The notes under the pieces are model-generated. The model was not told the origin of the DNA, made no database searches, and was given only the letters and a program-made list of their open reading frames with translations. This document shows positions 6,692 through 9,518 of a DNA stretch of 9,518 nt, one piece after another. This stretch comes from Collinsella sp. (GTDB lineage: Bacteria; Actinomycetota; Coriobacteriia; Coriobacteriales; Coriobacteriaceae), in the NCBI GenBank assembly GCA_019424905.1, contig JAHYYP010000023.1, positions 1 to 9,518 of the forward strand, written 5' to 3'. Numbering within the stretch: position 1 is the first letter of the stretch; the number at the start of each line of letters is the position of its first letter. Made by a program: the position numbers and the translations under genes.

Positions 6692-6707
6692 GCGTGGATC
6701 ATGAGGA

Positions 6708-7190
6708 TTACGAGAAGAGCTTGCTCGTGTCCTCAACAGGCGTGCTCGGAACGCGCCTGATCTCCAACTCCACCCCCAATTCCTGCAGCTCTTTAAACGC
6801 AGCGACATCCTCGTCGTTAACTGCGACGGAGGTGGCGACTTGGCGCTTTCCTTCCGACATGTGCATGTTGCCGATATTTACCTTCTTTATAGGCACACCG
6901 CCCTTGACGAGCGTAAGCACGTCTTCCGGTGTTTCGGCCACGATGAAGATCTTCTGGCGCGGGCTCGCCTTGCCGATGACGTCGATGGTCTTCTGCAGGG
7001 AGAAGAAACGCGTAGCGACGCCGGTGGGAGCGGCCATCTTCATGAGGTTCTGGCGCATGGTGTTGGTCGACACGTCGTCGTTAGCGACGAGGATGAGGTT
7101 GGAGCCCAGAGTGGAGTTCCACTGGGTGGCAACCTGACCATGGACCAGTCGGTTATCGATGCGGGTAAGAAGAATGTTGGGTTCTGCCAT
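6708..7190 (-). CDS. PTS mannose/N-acetylgalactosamine family transporter subunit IIB
   Basis: This 160-residue cytoplasmic protein takes the phosphoryl group from IIA and passes it to the incoming sugar. The active-site segment LTRIDNRLVHGQVATQW (8-24) contains the phosphorylated His17. NLILVANDDVSTN (31-43), a VPIKKVNIGNMH segment near residues 99-110 and a C-terminal LQELGVELEIRRVPSTP are all characteristic of the family, and length is normal. The ATG at 7190 has GAAAGGAAG about ten bases upstream. It follows the yajC-like gene after 36 bases in the same operon. Confidence 0.94.
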   Translation of the reverse strand: MAEPNILLTRIDNRLVHGQVATQWNSTLGSNLILVANDDVSTNTMRQNLMKMAAPTGVATRFFSLQKTIDVIGKASPRQKIFIVAETPEDVLTLVKGGVPIKKVNIGNMHMSEGKRQVATSVAVNDEDVAAFKELQELGVELEIRRVPSTPVEDTSKLFS

Positions 7191-7226
7191 GTTGATCAGC
7201 TTCCTTTCGTTATTTGCTGACGACAG

Positions 7227-7508
7227 TTACTTGATCTCCTGAATCGCGTAACGCGAAACATCTACGACGGCTCCGGATCGGACTTTGATCTGGACCTTTT
7301 CGCCTTCGATGCCCTTGACGGTTCCGTAGATACCGCCGGCGAAAAGGACCTCCTGACCCGGCTTGAGCTCCGTGTGCAGCTCCTTAAAGTACTTCTGCTT
7401 CTTCTTCATGTTGATTTGCGACCAGATGGTGTAAATCAAGCCCATAATGACAAGCAGGCCTAAAAGGGCAACCGAGGAGCTCAGGACGCTGGCTCCGAAA
7501 TCGGCCAT
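7227..7508 (-). CDS. yajC: YajC-like small membrane protein within the PTS operon
   Basis: The product is 93 residues with one N-terminal transmembrane helix (about 12-30) followed by a basic stretch NMKKKQKYF and the YajC core ELKPGQEVLFAGGIYGTVKGI (47-67, small beta domain). YajC is an accessory subunit of the SecDF-YajC translocase, but copies inside mannose-family PTS operons are known in gut and oral bacteria, including streptococcal glycosaminoglycan loci, where their job is not settled. Its start ATG overlaps the IIA stop codon by one base (TAATG), so the two are probably translationally coupled. No secD or secF lies nearby, so this is likely a PTS-dedicated paralogue, perhaps helping insert or stabilise IIC/IID; that is inference. 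Confidence 0.85.
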   Translation of the reverse strand: MADFGASVLSSSVALLGLLVIMGLIYTIWSQINMKKKQKYFKELHTELKPGQEVLFAGGIYGTVKGIEGEKVQIKVRSGAVVDVSRYAIQEIK

Positions 7509-7951
7509 TAGATGCCATCCTCGTCGCCGAAGATATCCTCTTCGTCGGAGCCGGCAACGGACGCGACCGTCTGGGCGGTGACACCCGTCTGGCCAACGGT
7601 CACGGCCTGTTCGCCAAGCTCGGCGAGCGTGGCATTGCCGCGGAGGAACAGAAGCTCAATAACCATGGGGAGGTTAGTGCCGGTCAGAACCTCGACGTTG
7701 TCGACATCCTGGGCAATCATCATCGACTGGTTAAACGGGGTACCACCGAGCAGGTCGGTAAAGACGAGCACGCCATCGCACTCCTCGCGCATGGCGGTGA
7801 TAGCGGCGCGGAGATCCTCACCGTAGGAAGCAGCCTGGTCGCCCTCAAAAGGAACGACGGTAAAAGCGGGCTGGTCACCAGCGACCATAGCGATAGCGCT
7901 TGCGAGGCCGGGTGCGAACTGTCCATGACCGGTAAGAATAAAGCCAACCAT
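7508..7951 (-). CDS. PTS mannose family transporter subunit IIA
   Basis: This 147-residue cytoplasmic phosphocarrier accepts phosphate from HPr and gives it to IIB. LTGHGQFAPGLASA (6-19) carries the phosphorylated His9, and VLVFTDLLGGTPFNQS (61-76) is the second family signature. The C-terminal tail is acidic and ends in EDGI, the same four residues that end the IIC protein. The ATG at 7951 has GGAAGGGA ahead of it. That ribosome binding site lies in the 3' arm of an inverted repeat (7962-8004), so its access may be controlled. It is the first gene of the operon and has a leader of more than 100 bases. Confidence 0.94.
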   Translation of the reverse strand: MVGFILTGHGQFAPGLASAIAMVAGDQPAFTVVPFEGDQAASYGEDLRAAITAMREECDGVLVFTDLLGGTPFNQSMMIAQDVDNVEVLTGTNLPMVIELLFLRGNATLAELGEQAVTVGQTGVTAQTVASVAGSDEEDIFGDEDGI

Positions 7952-7961
7952 TCAAATTTCC

Positions 7962-8004
7962 CTTCCGAAGATATGTGCAATACGAGTCCGATGATTTTCG
8001 GAAG
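7962..8004 (-). promoter_or_regulatory. Leader hairpin covering the PTS IIA ribosome binding site
   Basis: CTTCCGAA (7962-7969) and TTCGGAAG (7997-8004) are perfect eight-base inverted arms with a 27-base loop. In the minus-strand transcript the 3' arm TTCGGAAG runs directly into GGGAAA, so pairing would bury the Shine-Dalgarno sequence of the IIA gene. A smaller stem (GGGC-GAGC-GCCC near 8010-8022) lies just upstream. This suggests translational control or a structured leader; the role is inferred. Confidence 0.5.
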
Positions 8005-8067
8005 CCAGCGGGCGCTCGCCCTTAAAGCTTCTTGGAAAGCGTTCGTTGAAGACCAGTGGTTTCTAAA

Positions 8068-8103
8068 CTGGTAGTAACCACGTGACGTGTTGTTGTCACT
8101 ATA
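8068..8103 (-). promoter_or_regulatory. PTS operon promoter (extended -10) and GntR-type operator
   Basis: On the minus strand TGATATAGT (8098-8106) is an extended -10 element with hexamer TATAGT at 8098-8103; no good -35 is visible. The sequence CTGGTAGTAACCA (8068-8080) lies about 10-22 bases downstream of the predicted transcription start and is identical over 13 bases to the operator at agaS. Between them, GTGAC (8082-8086) and GTCAC (8095-8099) form a second inverted repeat across the predicted start site. Binding at either would be expected to block transcription. Confidence 0.6.
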
Positions 8104-8172
8104 TCACCCCAGAAGAGGACGCTTTCGTTGATTCATACAGTAAAACGTTTTTGCACCGCTCACGGTGATAAA

Positions 8173-8186
8173 TCGACCGTTCACCG
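8173..8186. repeat. Left copy of a repeated 14-mer
   Basis: TCGACCGTTCACCG occurs here and again, identical, at 8391-8404, 218 bases away. Just to the left, CACCGCTCACGGTG (8154-8167) is a related inverted repeat, and CACCGCTC recurs at 8182-8189, so this is a small cluster of similar half-sites. Confidence 0.6.
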
Positions 8187-8348
8187 CTCGTTAACACTTC
8201 TACCTGCAGTTTTGAAACCGTTTCGAAATGCTTTGGCAAAAGATCGGATCTTTTCCTGTGTCTAAACAACGTAGGGCGGCTAAATATAGCGTGTAGAAAA
8301 AATGCAGGTCATTGTGAAGATTTGTGAATTGGTCTTTTTGACTTAATA

Positions 8349-8362
8349 CCAGTTAGAACCAG
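8349..8362. promoter_or_regulatory. Degenerate copy of the GntR-type operator
   Basis: Read on the minus strand this is CTGGTTCTAACTGG, which matches the agaS operator CTGGTAGTAACCAG at 10 of 14 positions. It lies about 270 bases upstream of the strong site in the PTS leader. Paired distant sites can act by looping, but this one is weak and could be chance. Confidence 0.35.
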
Positions 8363-8374
8363 TTTAGAAATTAT

Positions 8375-8404
8375 CGGTGAACGGTAGTTTTCGACCGTTC
8401 ACCG
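8375..8404. repeat. Perfect 11-bp inverted repeat, operator-like
   Basis: CGGTGAACGGT (8375-8385) and ACCGTTCACCG (8394-8404) are exact reverse complements around an eight-base spacer. The right arm with three more bases is repeated exactly at 8173-8186. No T-run follows on either strand, so it is not a typical terminator. A binding site for an unidentified regulator is the best reading. Confidence 0.65.
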
Positions 8405-8484
8405 GTTACTCGCAATCGTTTGCAGCCGTTTTCCTAGATGAATTGGGGAGACTCGATGAAGTACTTGCGCGGTTGCAGGATATT

Positions 8485-8601
8485 TCAATACTCGTCCATC
8501 CCCCGCGCGCCAAACTGCCACTCCCTGAATGTGCCATAGCTCTCGCTATTCGTCTCACAAACATTACTTACTCTAATCTGTAATTGTTTATCGTTTATCA
8601 T
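8485..8601 (-). pseudogene. Possible remnant: 38-codon open frame in the intergenic region
   Basis: On the minus strand an ATG at 8601 opens 38 codons ending YGTFREWQFGARGMDEY. It lacks a ribosome binding site and overlaps the promoter of the DUF2975 gene. The C-terminal half reads like genuine protein sequence, and the other frames through the same DNA are also open for short stretches, so this may be the tail of a decayed gene. I do not recognise the family. Chance is a real alternative. Confidence 0.2.
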
Positions 8602-8627
8602 TAAGTATGATATAAGATACAAGTATC
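8584..8627 (+). promoter_or_regulatory. Promoter and operator-like palindromes of the DUF2975 gene
   Basis: TTGTTT (8584-8589) and TATGAT (8606-8611) are 16 bases apart and lie about 45 bases before the ribosome binding site. Directly downstream is GATAC-AA-GTATC (8616-8627), a near-perfect palindrome, overlapped by ATGATA/TATCAT arms (8607-8612 and 8624-8629). The symmetric GTAT/ATAC elements at the predicted start site suggest an operator, possibly for the XRE regulator encoded two genes along. Confidence 0.5.
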
Positions 8628-8652
8628 ATCCATGACATCGGTTGGAGGAGCT

Positions 8653-9291
8653 ATGATCCGCTGGAACGTATCCAAATCGAATGAAGCCATCAACCGTGAA
8701 CAGGCAATAGCCGATCTGAGGAAGTTCACTCGCTACTGCAAATGGGCCACAATCTGCACCACCGTGGCGCTCGCCCTGGGACTCCTCGCAGTCATAGCAA
8801 TCGACCTTCTACTCATATTGCCTAGCCTCTCCCAAGGGTTCTGTCTCCAATCCGTAGAGCTTAAGGCTGGCGAAGGACCGTGTCTCGCTCTCGTCGGCAC
8901 CAACGCACAGACCCCTCTTATGCTTGTCGCCCACGACGGCCACACTGCCATAGGGAGCGTCATGATGACATGCCTCGCGCTTGCCATCGCGCTAAGTGCA
9001 TACAGGCTATTCTCCAATATCGAAAAGGCAGGCAGGCCCTTTGACCTCGAATGCATCCGCACACTACGTCAAGTAGGACACTTGTTCCTTATTGGCGGCG
9101 CCGCCGTGAAACTTTTTGGTGCCATAGTCACGGGGCTAATACTCTCAGGATTTGGCGGCAGCTTTACGGATGCGCTTGGCGACCAGCTGCTCGATGCCTC
9201 TATGCTCTTTGCAGGCCTGATTATTAGCCTGATTGCCAGCGTCTTCCAGTACGGGTGTATCCTGCAAATACAAGATGACGAGTTGCTCTAG
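8653..9291 (+). CDS. DUF2975 domain-containing membrane protein
   Basis: The product is a 212-residue protein with four predicted membrane helices, at about 33-57, 101-117, 139-168 and 181-204. The segment AYRLFSNIEKAGRPFDLECIRTLRQVG (116-142), between helices two and three, is the hallmark of DUF2975 proteins. The extracytoplasmic loop between helices one and two (about 58-98) is longer and contains two cysteines, Cys64 and Cys77. The biochemical role of the family is unknown; members are almost always encoded next to a small XRE-type regulator, as here. The ATG at 8653 is chosen over one at 8632 because GGAGGAG lies just before it. The downstream gene starts nine bases after the stop, so the two form an operon. 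Confidence 0.85.
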   Translation: MIRWNVSKSNEAINREQAIADLRKFTRYCKWATICTTVALALGLLAVIAIDLLLILPSLSQGFCLQSVELKAGEGPCLALVGTNAQTPLMLVAHDGHTAIGSVMMTCLALAIALSAYRLFSNIEKAGRPFDLECIRTLRQVGHLFLIGGAAVKLFGAIVTGLILSGFGGSFTDALGDQLLDASMLFAGLIISLIASVFQYGCILQIQDDELL

Positions 9292-9300
9292 GGGGAATCC

Positions 9301-9518
9301 ATGATTATTCTGCGGCTCGACCGCATGCTCGCCGAACGCAAGATCTCATCCAAAGAGCTTGCGGAACGCGTGGGTATCTCCCAGGTCAATATGTCGCGTA
9401 TCAAGACGGGCAAGGTTTCTGCCGTGCGCTTCTCAACTCTTGACGCGATATGCCGGGCACTCGACTGCCAACCGGGCGATGTGCTGGAATATATGCCTGA
9501 CGATGAAGCCGATAACCT
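9301..9518 (+). CDS. Small XRE-family (YozG-like) helix-turn-helix regulator, C-terminus beyond window
   Basis: The frame starts at ATG 9301 with GGGGGAA just upstream and is still open at the right edge after 72 codons. Residues about 4-60 are an XRE/Cro-type helix-turn-helix: LRLDRMLAERKISSKELAERVG, then ISQVNMSRIKTGKVSAVRFSTL and DAICRALDCQPGDVLEYMP. This matches the YozG subfamily, short proteins of about 70-80 residues, so few residues are probably missing. It is cotranscribed with the DUF2975 gene; in such pairs the regulator is thought to control its own operon, and the palindromes at 8607-8629 are candidate sites. Confidence 0.88.
   Translation, partial: MIILRLDRMLAERKISSKELAERVGISQVNMSRIKTGKVSAVRFSTLDAICRALDCQPGDVLEYMPDDEADN

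Larger units (their letters stand above)
7952..8652. other. 700-bp divergent regulatory region between PTS operon and DUF2975 gene
   Basis: I see no well-supported gene here. The left third is the leader and promoter of the PTS operon. The middle (8110-8345) is AT-richer and contains several palindromes: CACCG-CTCA-CGGTG at 8154-8167, GAAAC-C-GTTTC at 8214-8224, and AAAAGATC-G-GATCTTTT at 8238-8254. On the minus strand ATGACC and TATATT, 18 bases apart at about 8288-8317, could be a second, distal PTS promoter. The right third holds an 11-base inverted repeat (8375-8404), a possible gene remnant (8485-8601), and the promoter of the rightward genes. Confidence 0.6.

Noticed and set aside
8100..8345. 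Sigma-54 promoter (-24/-12) for the PTS operon, as with LevR-controlled mannose PTS operons
   Set aside because: I found no TGGCAC-N5-TTGC match on the minus strand, and no LevR-type activator is encoded in the window.
8377..8583. 68-codon plus-strand open frame as a gene
   Set aside because: It begins at a GTG inside the 11-bp inverted repeat, has no ribosome binding site and no recognised domain. The stretch is kept only as an observation.
1..9518. Mobile elements, CRISPR arrays, RNA genes
   Set aside because: No transposase or integrase genes, no regularly spaced repeats, and no tRNA- or rRNA-like sequences were seen.

Overview
The window looks like chromosomal DNA of a moderately GC-rich actinobacterium of the gut type, most likely Coriobacteriia and plausibly Collinsella. 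That is inferred from base composition, the style of the encoded proteins and a mannose-family sugar PTS operon containing a yajC-like gene. No database search was possible, so the genus is only a suggestion. There are no tRNA or rRNA genes, transposases or CRISPR arrays.

Layout. (1) 1-441, minus strand: start of an aldose 1-epimerase (LacX-type) gene that runs off the left edge. (2) 598-1182, plus strand: a flavodoxin-like gene followed by a strong terminator. (3) 1258-2427, minus: nagA, an N-acetylhexosamine-6-phosphate deacetylase. (4) 2548-3714, minus: agaS, a double-SIS amino-sugar-phosphate deaminase/isomerase, followed by its own terminator. (5) 3829-4560, minus: a GntR/HutC-family regulator. 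(6) 4745-7951, minus: a five-gene operon in the order PTS IIA, yajC-like, PTS IIB, PTS IIC, PTS IID, closed by a terminator at 4640-4678. (7) 7952-8652: a 0.7-kb divergent intergenic region dense in palindromes. (8) 8653-9518, plus: a DUF2975-type membrane protein and a small XRE-family regulator cut by the right edge.

How it fits together. The four PTS subunits would import and phosphorylate an amino sugar. NagA would remove the acetyl group, and AgaS would deaminate and isomerise the product, giving tagatose-6-phosphate if the substrate is N-acetylgalactosamine. The pairing with AgaS rather than NagB favours GalNAc or galactosamine over GlcNAc. The tagatose-6-phosphate kinase and aldolase are not in this window. 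The GntR protein is the obvious local regulator: the same 13-base sequence CTGGTAGTAACCA lies at the agaS promoter (3776-3788) and in the PTS leader (8068-8080), with a degenerate copy at 8349-8362. nagA lacks this site and has a different large inverted repeat at its promoter.

The least explained parts are the PTS IID protein, which carries a long acidic insert with an internal duplication; the PTS leader, where a hairpin can bury the IIA ribosome binding site; and the 7952-8652 intergenic region with several distinct operator-like inverted repeats and a possible gene remnant.
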